This document shows, piece by piece, positions 15,417 through 23,150 of a stretch of DNA of 64,000 nucleotides. The notes under the pieces are model-generated. The model saw only the letters and a program-made list of their open reading frames with translations. It was not told the origin of the DNA and ran no database searches. Each line of letters starts with the position of its first letter. Position 1 is the first letter of the stretch. The position numbers and the translations under genes are program-made. Origin of the DNA: Streptomyces sp. AP-93 (lineage in GTDB: Bacteria; Actinomycetota; Actinomycetes; Streptomycetales; Streptomycetaceae); assembly GCF_022808175.1 (NCBI RefSeq), contig NZ_JALGBX010000035.1:1-64000 (forward strand), in the 5' to 3' direction.

Positions 15417-17699
15417 CTAGCGCGGGTACGGGGTGAAGTCGACGTCGAAGTCGAGGGGGAAGCTGCGCGGCTTGGTGCCGGTGGCCCGGGCGTAGGCGTT
15501 GGCGATCGCGCCCACGGCGGCGGGCAGGCCCAGCTCACCGGCCCCGCCGGGCTCGGTTCCGGTCGCCGGGAGCACGAAGACGCGTACGTCCTTCGGGGTG
15601 TCGCGCTGCTGCGCCCAGTGGAACTGGCTGTAACTGCCCTCCAGCGGGAGCCCCTTGTCCAGGTGCAGGCCGGCCTTGAGCGTGGTGGAGATCGCGTCGG
15701 TCAGAGCGCCGATCATCTGGGCCTCCAGACCGCGCGGATTGACGGGCAGGCCCACGTCGACGGCGATGACCGCCTTCGTGACGCGGATGTGCTCCGGGTC
15801 CCTGGTGTCGATCTCGACCAGGCAGGCCGTCCGGGACTTGTACTCCTCGTGGAAGGCGATGCCCTGGGCGCAGCCGGCCGGCATGGCCCGGCCCCAGCCC
15901 CCTTCGGTGGCCGCCTTGTCGAGTACGGCGCGCTGGGCGGCCGTCTTCAGGAAGGTCCGGCGGAACTGGTACGGGTCCCGGCCGGTCGCGGCGGCCAGCT
16001 CGTCCACCACGATCTCCTCGGCACCGCGGGTGTTCGCGGAGTACACCGACCGCCAGGACCCGGTGGGCACCCCGGTCGGGACCTCGGTGAGCGCCTGGGT
16101 GGTGAGCCCGAAGTGGTACGGGGACTTGATCGTGGTGAGGAACAGCGTCTGCGCGAGGGTGGCGTTGCCGATGCCGAGCGGGAGGCTGGCGGCGGTGGCG
16201 GTGATGATCTCGCCGAGTCCGTGCCGGAAGTCGGTCTCCGCGGCGGCGACCCGGTGTTCGAAGCTGAGCACCTCGCCCAGCAGGTGCGTCGCCCGGATCT
16301 TGTGGTGGGTGGCCGGGCGCATCCGGCCGTGCCGGGTGTCGTCGATCCTGGTCCACATCAGCCGGACCGGACGGCGGCAGGCCTTGGAGATCCGGGCCGC
16401 TTCCAGGGCGGCGTCGAAGAACAGCCGGCGGCCGAAGGATCCGCCGGCCTGCACCACGTGGACGGTGACCTTGTCGAGGGGCAGGCCGAGGGTGGCGGCG
16501 ATCGTCTCGCGGGCCACGATCGGCGATTTGAGCCCGGACCAGATCTCCGCGCGGTCCTCGCGCACGTCGGCGACGGCCGAGTTGGTCTCCATCGGGGCGT
16601 GGCTGACGAAGGCGAAGTCGAACTCGGCGTCCACGTGCGGGGTGAGCAGCGGCGGCACGAGCAGCGGCGGGGTGGCGGCGCGCAGCTTCGTACGCACGGC
16701 CGCGTCCGAGAGCTGGTCGGCCGGGCCCGGGCCCCAGGTGACCTGGAGGGCGGCCTTGGCATCGAGGGCCTGGCCGAAGGTCTCGGCGACGACGGCGACC
16801 CCGGTGGCGACGGTGACCACGTGCAGCACGCCGGGCATGGCCCGGACGGCGTCCAGGTTGGCGACGGAGCGGACGCTGCCGCCGAGGGTGGGCGGGCGGC
16901 GGACCACGCAGGGCTTGGCCCCGGGGACGTCCAGGTCGAGGGTGTAGCGCTGGGCCCCGGTGACCATGGCGCGGGCGTCGATCCGGCTGGTGGGCTTGCC
17001 GACCAGGGCGTGCTTCGCCGTCGGCTTGGGGGTGGCGCCGAGGACGATGAGGGCGGGGTCGGCGGCGGCCGCGGCGAGGGAGCCGTAGGCCGCGGTGCGG
17101 CCGTCGGGGGCGCGGACGGCGCCGTTGGCCGTGGTCAGGGTGGACGCCGGGAGGCTCCAGCGCACGGCGGCGGCCGCGACCAGCCGGGCCCGGGCGGTGG
17201 CGGCGCACTGGCGGACCGGGCCGTAGAGGGAGCGGATGGAGTTGGAGGATCCGGTGAGCTGATTGAAGAGCAGCTCGGGGCGCGCGTCGTCCAGTTCGAC
17301 CCGTACGGCGGCCAGCGGGGCGTCCAGTTCCTCGGCGACGAGCATCGCCACGGCGGTGGTGAGGCCCTGGCCGACCTCCTCGCGGGGCAGCCGGAAGCGG
17401 ATCGTTCCGTCTGCCTCCACGGCGAGCGCGAGCAGGGCCGAGGTGGGGGCGCCGGCCAGGATGAACAGGTCGCCGAGGTCCACCAGGTCCGCGATGGCGG
17501 GCAGCGTCGGGATCACGGCGTGCGCGGACTGCGGGGCGAGGAGGTCGGCGCCGGCGCGCGTGACGAGGGCGAGGGTCGGAGCGGCGACCAGATAGGTGAG
17601 GAAGGACCGCCGGCTCGGCCCGTGGCTCCGGCCGTCGGTCGGCGCGTGGCTCTGGCCGTGGCTCTGGCCGTCGGCTGGCGCGTGGCTCTGCCCGGTCAT
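15417..17699 (-). CDS. Molybdenum hydroxylase large subunit, Tat-exported (IorB-like)
   Basis: This 760-residue protein binds the molybdopterin cofactor. Residues 30-50 (SRRSFLTYLVAAPTLALVTR) form a twin-arginine signal, so the folded holoenzyme is exported. The cofactor-binding segment GGSFGRRLFFDAALEA is near residue 420 and the catalytic glutamate motif GGAGELGLP is near 725. The family hydroxylates N-heterocycles or aldehydes using water; the substrate is unknown. The first 28 residues are a curious His/Ser/Gly repeat (GQSHAPADGQSHGQSHAPTD) upstream of the Tat motif. No molybdenum-cofactor insertion factor (XdhC or MobA type) is nearby. Confidence 0.9.
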   Translation of the reverse strand: MTGQSHAPADGQSHGQSHAPTDGRSHGPSRRSFLTYLVAAPTLALVTRAGADLLAPQSAHAVIPTLPAIADLVDLGDLFILAGAPTSALLALAVEADGTIRFRLPREEVGQGLTTAVAMLVAEELDAPLAAVRVELDDARPELLFNQLTGSSNSIRSLYGPVRQCAATARARLVAAAAVRWSLPASTLTTANGAVRAPDGRTAAYGSLAAAAADPALIVLGATPKPTAKHALVGKPTSRIDARAMVTGAQRYTLDLDVPGAKPCVVRRPPTLGGSVRSVANLDAVRAMPGVLHVVTVATGVAVVAETFGQALDAKAALQVTWGPGPADQLSDAAVRTKLRAATPPLLVPPLLTPHVDAEFDFAFVSHAPMETNSAVADVREDRAEIWSGLKSPIVARETIAATLGLPLDKVTVHVVQAGGSFGRRLFFDAALEAARISKACRRPVRLMWTRIDDTRHGRMRPATHHKIRATHLLGEVLSFEHRVAAAETDFRHGLGEIITATAASLPLGIGNATLAQTLFLTTIKSPYHFGLTTQALTEVPTGVPTGSWRSVYSANTRGAEEIVVDELAAATGRDPYQFRRTFLKTAAQRAVLDKAATEGGWGRAMPAGCAQGIAFHEEYKSRTACLVEIDTRDPEHIRVTKAVIAVDVGLPVNPRGLEAQMIGALTDAISTTLKAGLHLDKGLPLEGSYSQFHWAQQRDTPKDVRVFVLPATGTEPGGAGELGLPAAVGAIANAYARATGTKPRSFPLDFDVDFTPYPR

Positions 17700-18080
17700 G
17701 TCGTTGTGTCCCCACCCTGCGCGCGGCCCGCCTCAGCGAGCCTCCCCGGCTCATTACCGGCACGTAGAGTAGCGATCCGGGGGGCTGGGGGGAAGTCCGG
17801 ATCAACCGCCGGACGGAATATCGGACATACCGTCAGCCGGGCCGCAGAGCAGGACGGACAGCGGCAGCCGGAGCACGGTGTCCTTCGTTCGGGGGGTACC
17901 GGCCCGGTCGTGTTGATCCGGGTCCTGCGTCGTCTTTCGCCGGTACACCTGCGGGCGGTCCTCGCACACCTCGGCCGTACGATCGATCACCCTCGTCCGA
18001 AAGGCCGGTTTCCGGCCGCGGGCGGACGATGGAAAAAGGACGGCAGTGCCACACCGCGCAGATGGAGGAGGTGTGCGGCA
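17700..18080. other. Divergent intergenic region
   Basis: These 381 bases separate the divergent molybdenum hydroxylase and nickel-binding protein genes and must contain both promoters. No convincing coding frame, hairpin or repeat was seen beyond the purine-rich ribosome binding site (GGAGGAGG) just before 18081. Confidence 0.5.
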
Positions 18081-18329
18081 GTGACGAAGTACATGGACGT
18101 CCACTACGGCATGACCGGCATCACGGCGGAGCAGCTGAAGGCCGCCCACAACGCCGACCTGGCCATCGAGAAGGAAGAACGCGTGCACTTCGAGCGCGCC
18201 TGGGCCGACCCCGCGTCCGGCACGGTCTACTGCCTCTCCGAGGCGCCGTCGGCGGAGGCGGTCCAGCGCATCCACGAGCGCACGGGGCACCCCGCCAGCG
18301 AGATCCACCCGGTACCGCTGACCGTGTGA
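18081..18329 (+). CDS. SCO4226-family nickel-binding protein
   Basis: The 82-residue protein starts at GTG 18081 after a GGAGGAGG site. Its sequence (KYMDVHYGMTGITAEQLKAA, ERVHFERAWADPASGTVYCL, IHERTGHPASEIHPVPL) is close to the SCO4226 family of S. coelicolor, known as small ferredoxin-like-fold proteins that bind nickel. His residues at positions 7, 37 and 66 and a Cys near 50 are candidate ligands. The role is thought to be nickel sequestration or sensing; here no nickel transporter or nickel enzyme is adjacent. It is monocistronic and followed by a clear terminator. Confidence 0.9.
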   Translation: MTKYMDVHYGMTGITAEQLKAAHNADLAIEKEERVHFERAWADPASGTVYCLSEAPSAEAVQRIHERTGHPASEIHPVPLTV

Positions 18330-18345
18330 CGGCCCGGGAACCGCA

Positions 18346-18374
18346 AGGGCCGGCGGGGTTTCCGCGCCGGCCCT
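18346..18374 (+). terminator. Terminator after the nickel-binding protein gene
   Basis: A perfect 10-bp stem (AGGGCCGGCG with CGCCGGCCCT) with a 9-base loop begins 17 bases past the stop codon. Confidence 0.75.
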
Positions 18375-18573
18375 CCGGCATGGGCTGACCGGATTCGTTC
18401 GCACACTCCAGGAGGGCCGGAAGGCCGCAGGCATATGCCCGATGCAAGTCCGCCACAGATGTTGCCAAACGCCTTACAGCCCGTCGCCGGCTGTGCAACA
18501 GTCGTAACCGGCCCTTCCTTCAGAACCGGTCCCTCCTCAGACTTGGCCGTGCCGCGCCTGTATCGGAGTTCAG

Positions 18574-20001
18574 ATGCCGTCCCACCTGTACGCGGACCGC
18601 CCCGCGCAACCCCCCGAGCCAGGGTCGGTGGACGCGCTGATCTCGCAGACCCGACAGCTCCGGGGAGAAGTCGACGCCGTCCGCCGCGACACCGTCGTCG
18701 ACGACGACGACGCGCAGGGCCGCTGGCAGCGCGCACTGTGTGATCTCGCCGTCCACCACCTCGACGACCTCCGCGCGCACCTCGGCCAGCTCAAGGAGGG
18801 CCTGCCGCCCGCCTCGCCCGAGTCGGCCGCGCTGCCGCAGGCCGCCCCCGAAACGGGGGCCGAGGCCCAGCAGACCAGGGTCGGCAGTGCCGAGTGGAAC
18901 CTCCTGACCGACGAGGTCAGTTGGTCGGACGAACTCTTCCAGATCTTCGGCCGCTCCCCCGAGGCCGGCGCGCTGCCCCTCGACGAACTGGGGTCCACCC
19001 TGTTCTCCGAGGACCAGCCGCTGCTGACCGCGATGGTGACCGCCTGCCTGGTGGACGGCAAGCCGATAGACGGCGAGTTCCGCATCGTCCGGGCCGACGG
19101 CCGGGTCCGGACGCTGCACATGAGGGGCGAGCCGGTACTCGACTCCGACGGCTGCACGGCCTCCATGTGGGCCGTACTGCGGGACGTGAGTGAACTGCGC
19201 CGGAGCCAGCGGGCGGTGCGCGAGTCCCGGGACTCGCTGCAGCGCCGGCAGGAGATCGCGCAGACCGAGCGCCGGCTGGCGGTCGAGCTGCAGGAAGCCG
19301 TGCTCCCCCCGTGGCGCGGCTCCCTGCGGTTCCCGCACGACAACACCAGGGCGCTGGACGTCGCCGCGCACTATCTGCCCTCCGCGACCAGCGCGCTCAT
19401 CGGCGGGGACTGGTACGACGCGCTCGAACTCCCGGGCGGGAACTCGATGCTGACGGTGGGTGACCTCACCGGGCACGGGGTGACCGCGACCTCCGGCATG
19501 GCGATGATGCTCGGCGCCCTGCGCGGGATGGCCATGGCCGGCATCGAGCCCGGCCCGCTCATGGGCTGGCTCAACCAGCTCCTGGAAACCTCCGTCCAGC
19601 CCGCGCTGGGATCCGCGGTGTGCTGCCGCTACGATCCCGCGCGCCGCGTGCTGTCCTGGGCCCAGGCCGGCCACCCCGCCCCGCTGCTGTTCCGGCGCGG
19701 CCAGGGCCGTTCGCTGCTGCCGCCCGAGGGCGTCCTGCTGGGAGCGACCTCGGGCGCCACGTACGGCCAGGCCGAGGAGCGGCTCGAGATCGGCGACGTG
19801 CTCGTCCTGCACACCGACGGACTGACGCCGCGCAGCATCGAGTTCAGCAAGGCCGACGGGACCGAACGGCTGCTGGCACTGGCACCGCACTTCTCCGCCG
19901 CCCGGTCCGCACAGGACTGCGTGCGCCTGGTGATCGGGGAGTTCGGAGAGGGCGAGCGCGAGGACGACGCCTGCGTCCTGGTGGCCCGGATCGGCTCGTA
20001 G
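18574..20001 (+). CDS. PAS-domain SpoIIE-type protein phosphatase
   Basis: This 475-residue cytosolic protein has an acidic N-terminal helix region (1-95), a PAS sensor at about 100-210 (SAEWNLLTDEVSWSDELFQI, then GEFRIVRADGRVRTLHMRGE), a coiled-coil linker (SRDSLQRRQEIAQTERRLAV) and a PP2C/SpoIIE serine phosphatase domain to the end. Metal-binding Asp residues are seen in IGGDWYDALELP, VGDLTGHGVTA and REDDACVLVAR. Such proteins dephosphorylate anti-sigma-factor antagonists, and Streptomyces encodes dozens. No anti-sigma factor or antagonist gene is adjacent, so its partner is unknown. The start has a GGAG site nine bases upstream. Confidence 0.93.
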   Translation: MPSHLYADRPAQPPEPGSVDALISQTRQLRGEVDAVRRDTVVDDDDAQGRWQRALCDLAVHHLDDLRAHLGQLKEGLPPASPESAALPQAAPETGAEAQQTRVGSAEWNLLTDEVSWSDELFQIFGRSPEAGALPLDELGSTLFSEDQPLLTAMVTACLVDGKPIDGEFRIVRADGRVRTLHMRGEPVLDSDGCTASMWAVLRDVSELRRSQRAVRESRDSLQRRQEIAQTERRLAVELQEAVLPPWRGSLRFPHDNTRALDVAAHYLPSATSALIGGDWYDALELPGGNSMLTVGDLTGHGVTATSGMAMMLGALRGMAMAGIEPGPLMGWLNQLLETSVQPALGSAVCCRYDPARRVLSWAQAGHPAPLLFRRGQGRSLLPPEGVLLGATSGATYGQAEERLEIGDVLVLHTDGLTPRSIEFSKADGTERLLALAPHFSAARSAQDCVRLVIGEFGEGEREDDACVLVARIGS

Positions 20002-20058
20002 CGAGCGGCGGGCAGCAGGCACGTAGGCAGCAGGCAGTAGACGCTTCGCGGGACTCAG

Positions 20059-20083
20059 GGCCGCGCCGGAAGGCGCGGCCTTT
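20059..20083 (+). terminator. Terminator after the SpoIIE phosphatase gene
   Basis: A perfect 9-bp stem (GGCCGCGCC with GGCGCGGCC) closed by a tetraloop and followed by TTT. It lies between the convergent phosphatase and NsdA-like genes and could serve both. Confidence 0.75.
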
Positions 20084-20113
20084 CCCGTCCCCGGACCCCG
20101 GCGGCCACCGGTC

Positions 20114-21592
20114 TCAAACCGACCGTGCCACGGGACTGTTCGGGAGGGCCAGCTTGATCTCCTCGCGGAGTTCCTCGATGCCGGCGAATCCGGAGTAGTG
20201 GCCGGTCAGCCGGTACATCTCGCGCAGCCGGTCCCATGTCCGGTGCGAGGAGGTCTCGTTCATCGAGACCAACGCCAGACGGGCGTAGCGGTCGGCCTGC
20301 TCCGGGTCGTCGGCGATGAAGCAGGCGGAGGCCATCGAGATGTAGTCGAAGATCTTCGAGCGCTGGTGGCCGTCGGCCCGCAGCCGCAGGGCCTCCTTCG
20401 CGTGCTGCTGCGCGATGGTCGCCGCCGAGGGATCGTGGTCGGCGAGGGTACGGAAGGCCAGCGCCTGCATGCCGTGCAGATCGGCCTCGTCGAAGTGCTG
20501 CATCCAGGACGGCGGCGGCACGTCACCCGAGGTGGACACGAACAGGTCCTCGGCCTCGCCCAGGGTGCGGCGCATGGCCTGCCCCTTGCCGAGCGCGGCC
20601 TGCGCCCAGGCCTCGATGGTGTGGAGCATGGCGCGGGTCCGGGGCAGGGTCTGCTCGCCGGAGCCGGACTGTGCCAGCTTCATCAGGTCGAGGGCCTCGT
20701 TCGGCTTGCCCAGGTGGACCATCTGCCGGGCCGCGCGGGAGAGCGCCTCCCCCGCACGCGGCCGGTCGCCGCCCTCGCGGGCCGCGTGCGCGGCGATGAC
20801 GAAGTACTTCTGCGCGGTGGGCTCCAGGCCCACGTCGTGGGACATCCAGCCCGCCAGGACCGCCAGGTTGGCCGCCACCCCCCAGAGCCGGCGCTGGAGG
20901 TGGTCGGGGTGGTGGTACGCGAGCATGCCGCCCACCTCGTTGAGCTGCCCGACCACGGCCTTGCGCTGGAGGCCGCCGCCTCTGGAGGCGTCCCAGGCGC
21001 GGAAGACGTCCACCGAGCGCTCCAGCGCCTCGATCTCCTGGGAGCCGATGGGCGCCGCCTCGTAGCGGTCGTAGCCCGCGGAGTCGGCCTGGAAGGCGTC
21101 GGTGTGGCGCGCGTCCTTCGCGCGGGCGGGGTCGGTGTGGAGCCAGTCGTGCATGGCGTTGCCGATGGCTGAGCCGGCGGTGAGCGCGGCACCCGCGCTC
21201 ATCAGACCGCGACGGTTGAGCATGAGGTCCATTCCCGTGAATTCGGTGAGGACCGCGGCTGTGCGTTCGGGCGCCCAGGGCATTCCGTCGGGGTTCTCCT
21301 GCTCCCCGTCCGGCTGCCTTTTGGCGGTGCGCCGTTGTCGTACGAACCCGAGGTCCTCGATGGTCACGACACGACCGAGCCGCTCGGTGAACAGTGCTGC
21401 CAGTACCGTGGGCACCGGTTCGCGCGGGGTTTCCCCCATGTCGATCCAGCGCCGCACCCGCGAGGTGTCGGTGGCCAGCTGGTGGTGACCCATCGAGGCC
21501 GCCTGCCGGTTGACCATCCTCGCCAGTTCGCCCTTCGACCAGCCGGCCAGGCCGAACAGGTCGTTCAGACGGGTGTTTGGACCTTTGCTCAC
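20114..21592 (-). CDS. NsdA-like regulatory protein
   Basis: The GTG at 21592 gives 492 residues. The N-terminal 80 residues (TRLNDLFGLAGWSKGELARM, TDTSRVRRWIDMGETPREPV) are an XRE-like domain typical of the Streptomyces NsdA/NsdB family, which in S. coelicolor represses differentiation and antibiotic production. A hydrophobic stretch (RRGLMSAGAALTAGSAIGNA) lies near 150. The rest is helical repeat, TPR-like (YFVIAAHAAREGGDRPRAGE, QHAKEALRLRADGHQRSKIF). This is probably a paralogue rather than NsdA itself, so no symbol is given. It is monocistronic, and the upstream 5-prime region has a GGGGG site. Which genes it controls is not visible from here. Confidence 0.75.
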   Translation of the reverse strand: MSKGPNTRLNDLFGLAGWSKGELARMVNRQAASMGHHQLATDTSRVRRWIDMGETPREPVPTVLAALFTERLGRVVTIEDLGFVRQRRTAKRQPDGEQENPDGMPWAPERTAAVLTEFTGMDLMLNRRGLMSAGAALTAGSAIGNAMHDWLHTDPARAKDARHTDAFQADSAGYDRYEAAPIGSQEIEALERSVDVFRAWDASRGGGLQRKAVVGQLNEVGGMLAYHHPDHLQRRLWGVAANLAVLAGWMSHDVGLEPTAQKYFVIAAHAAREGGDRPRAGEALSRAARQMVHLGKPNEALDLMKLAQSGSGEQTLPRTRAMLHTIEAWAQAALGKGQAMRRTLGEAEDLFVSTSGDVPPPSWMQHFDEADLHGMQALAFRTLADHDPSAATIAQQHAKEALRLRADGHQRSKIFDYISMASACFIADDPEQADRYARLALVSMNETSSHRTWDRLREMYRLTGHYSGFAGIEELREEIKLALPNSPVARSV

Positions 21593-21822
21593 GTCAAGCC
21601 CCCAGGTTCTCGGCTGAGTTGACAGTAACCCCCCGTCAGATGCCGAGCGACTATTCGCCAGGGTTCGCCAGGGCACGCAATGTGGTCCGCCACCCACGCC
21701 CGGGTGTCAGGTAGGAATGCGCCTCCCCGACCCGGTCACCGGCGGAACTCCCCAGGGTGATGCACGGGATCCGGCGGGGCGGCGTACGCAACTCGTCGGC
21801 GCACGAAGGGATCCGTAACGCC

Positions 21823-22947
21823 ATGTACGCAGCCACGTCCTCCGTGTCCGCCCCGGTCCGGCCGCACCGCACGCTCCCCGCGGGCGGCGGCCCCTACCTC
21901 GAACCCGGCCGCCCCGCGGCCCCGGCGCAGGGCGCCGTACGGGCGCGGCGGATGCCGGGAACCGGATCGCAGCCGCTCAGCGGGAGAATCGACCTGTCGG
22001 GTCCCCAAGGGGCGCAGCTGCGTACCGCACTCGCCTCCGTGCAGCGCATCTGTCCGGAGTTCGCGCCGGTCCAGGTACTGCGCCGCAGCGGCCGGTCGGT
22101 CCTGCTGGTGGGAACCACCGGACGGATGACGGCCGTCGCGAAGGTATTACTGGATCACTCGCCCGAGTGGCGCGAGCGGTACCGGCACGAAATAGCGACG
22201 TACCGGACGTTCGTCCGGCACCGCCCGCAGGTCCGGGTGCCGCGGCTGATCGCCGCCGATCCGGAGAACTGCGTACTGATCGTCGAGCGGATGGCCGGCC
22301 GGGTCGCCGCGCTCCAGCGGCATCCGGTGGAAGCCCCGCCGCGGGCCGACCTGCGGGCGGCGCTGGGAGCCGTGCGCCAGGTCAACGGCTGGCGGCCCGC
22401 CGACGAGCTGTTCGGGCGGCCTCTGGACTACGACCGGCGGATCGCCCGGGACTACCAGCTGGGCCTGCTGACCGACCGTGACTTCGGCGATCTGCAGAAG
22501 CTGCTGCACGGCGTGAAGCTGTCGGGCAACCCCTGGCAGTTCAACCACGGCGACGCGCTGCTGTCGAACCTGCTGCTGTCCCCGACGGGTCCCGTGCTCC
22601 TCGACTGGGAGCACGCGGGCTGGTACCGCCCGGGCTACGACCTCGCCACCCTGTGGACGGTACTGGGCGACGCCCCGGCCGCACGCGCCCAGATCAGCCG
22701 ACTGGCGCAGGCGGCCGGACCGGCCGCGCGGGACGCGTTCCTGGTCAACCTGATGCTGGTGCTGACCCGGGAGATCCGGATGTCGGAGACGGCCGTGCAG
22801 CGCTCGATGCTGGCGGTCACCCCGACGCAGGCGCTGCCGGCGGGCGCCCTGTCCTCGGGCGAGGAGCAGCGGCTGCTGCTGCGCCGCCTGCACGACGACG
22901 CGGGCATGGCCCGCAGGGCGGTCCGAGCGGCGGTGGGCACGCGCTGA
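21823..22947 (+). CDS. Aminoglycoside-phosphotransferase-fold kinase
   Basis: The ATG at 21823 gives 374 residues. The first 55 residues are low-complexity; the kinase-like fold follows (VLRRSGRSVLLVGTTGRMTA, AVAKVLLD with the ATP-binding Lys, IVERMAGRVAAL hinge). The catalytic loop is FNHGDALLSNLLLS near residue 245 and the metal-binding Asp follows in VLLDWEHAGWYRPGYDL. This matches the APH/choline kinase family. Many Streptomyces members are not resistance enzymes, and there is no evidence for antibiotic modification here. Two transcription signals frame it: an upstream GAAGGGA site and a downstream 22-bp hairpin. Confidence 0.8.
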   Translation: MYAATSSVSAPVRPHRTLPAGGGPYLEPGRPAAPAQGAVRARRMPGTGSQPLSGRIDLSGPQGAQLRTALASVQRICPEFAPVQVLRRSGRSVLLVGTTGRMTAVAKVLLDHSPEWRERYRHEIATYRTFVRHRPQVRVPRLIAADPENCVLIVERMAGRVAALQRHPVEAPPRADLRAALGAVRQVNGWRPADELFGRPLDYDRRIARDYQLGLLTDRDFGDLQKLLHGVKLSGNPWQFNHGDALLSNLLLSPTGPVLLDWEHAGWYRPGYDLATLWTVLGDAPAARAQISRLAQAAGPAARDAFLVNLMLVLTREIRMSETAVQRSMLAVTPTQALPAGALSSGEEQRLLLRRLHDDAGMARRAVRAAVGTR

Positions 22948-22975
22948 CCCGCGCCGCGCACCGCGCGGTCGCCCA

Positions 22976-23022
22976 CGAAATCCCGTGCCGCACACACCCG
23001 GTGTGTGCGGCACGGGATTTCG
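22976..23022 (+). terminator. Perfect 22-bp stem-loop terminator
   Basis: A 22-bp perfect stem beginning CGAAATCCCGTGCCGCACAC is closed by a 3-base loop, 29 bases after the APH-like stop. It is by far the strongest hairpin in the window and shares the core GTGCCGCACA with the hairpin at 30148-30191. Confidence 0.85.
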
Positions 23023-23150
23023 CACGTCCGGGCCGGGAGCGCAACCGGCGCGTATGCCTTGACTTCACATGATCCCCCGAAGACCTTTTCTGACTCAGCA
23101 TCAGAATGCTGGATCCGTCCCCTCACCCCCCTCTCCGCTGGAGCCTGCCC

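Noticed and set aside
14988..18329. A 1113-residue plus-strand frame
   Set aside because: Only its last 82 codons are real (the nickel-binding protein); the rest is antisense to the molybdenum hydroxylase.
21823..22947. An aminoglycoside-resistance enzyme
   Set aside because: Only the APH fold is supported; the resistance role and substrate cannot be read from the sequence.
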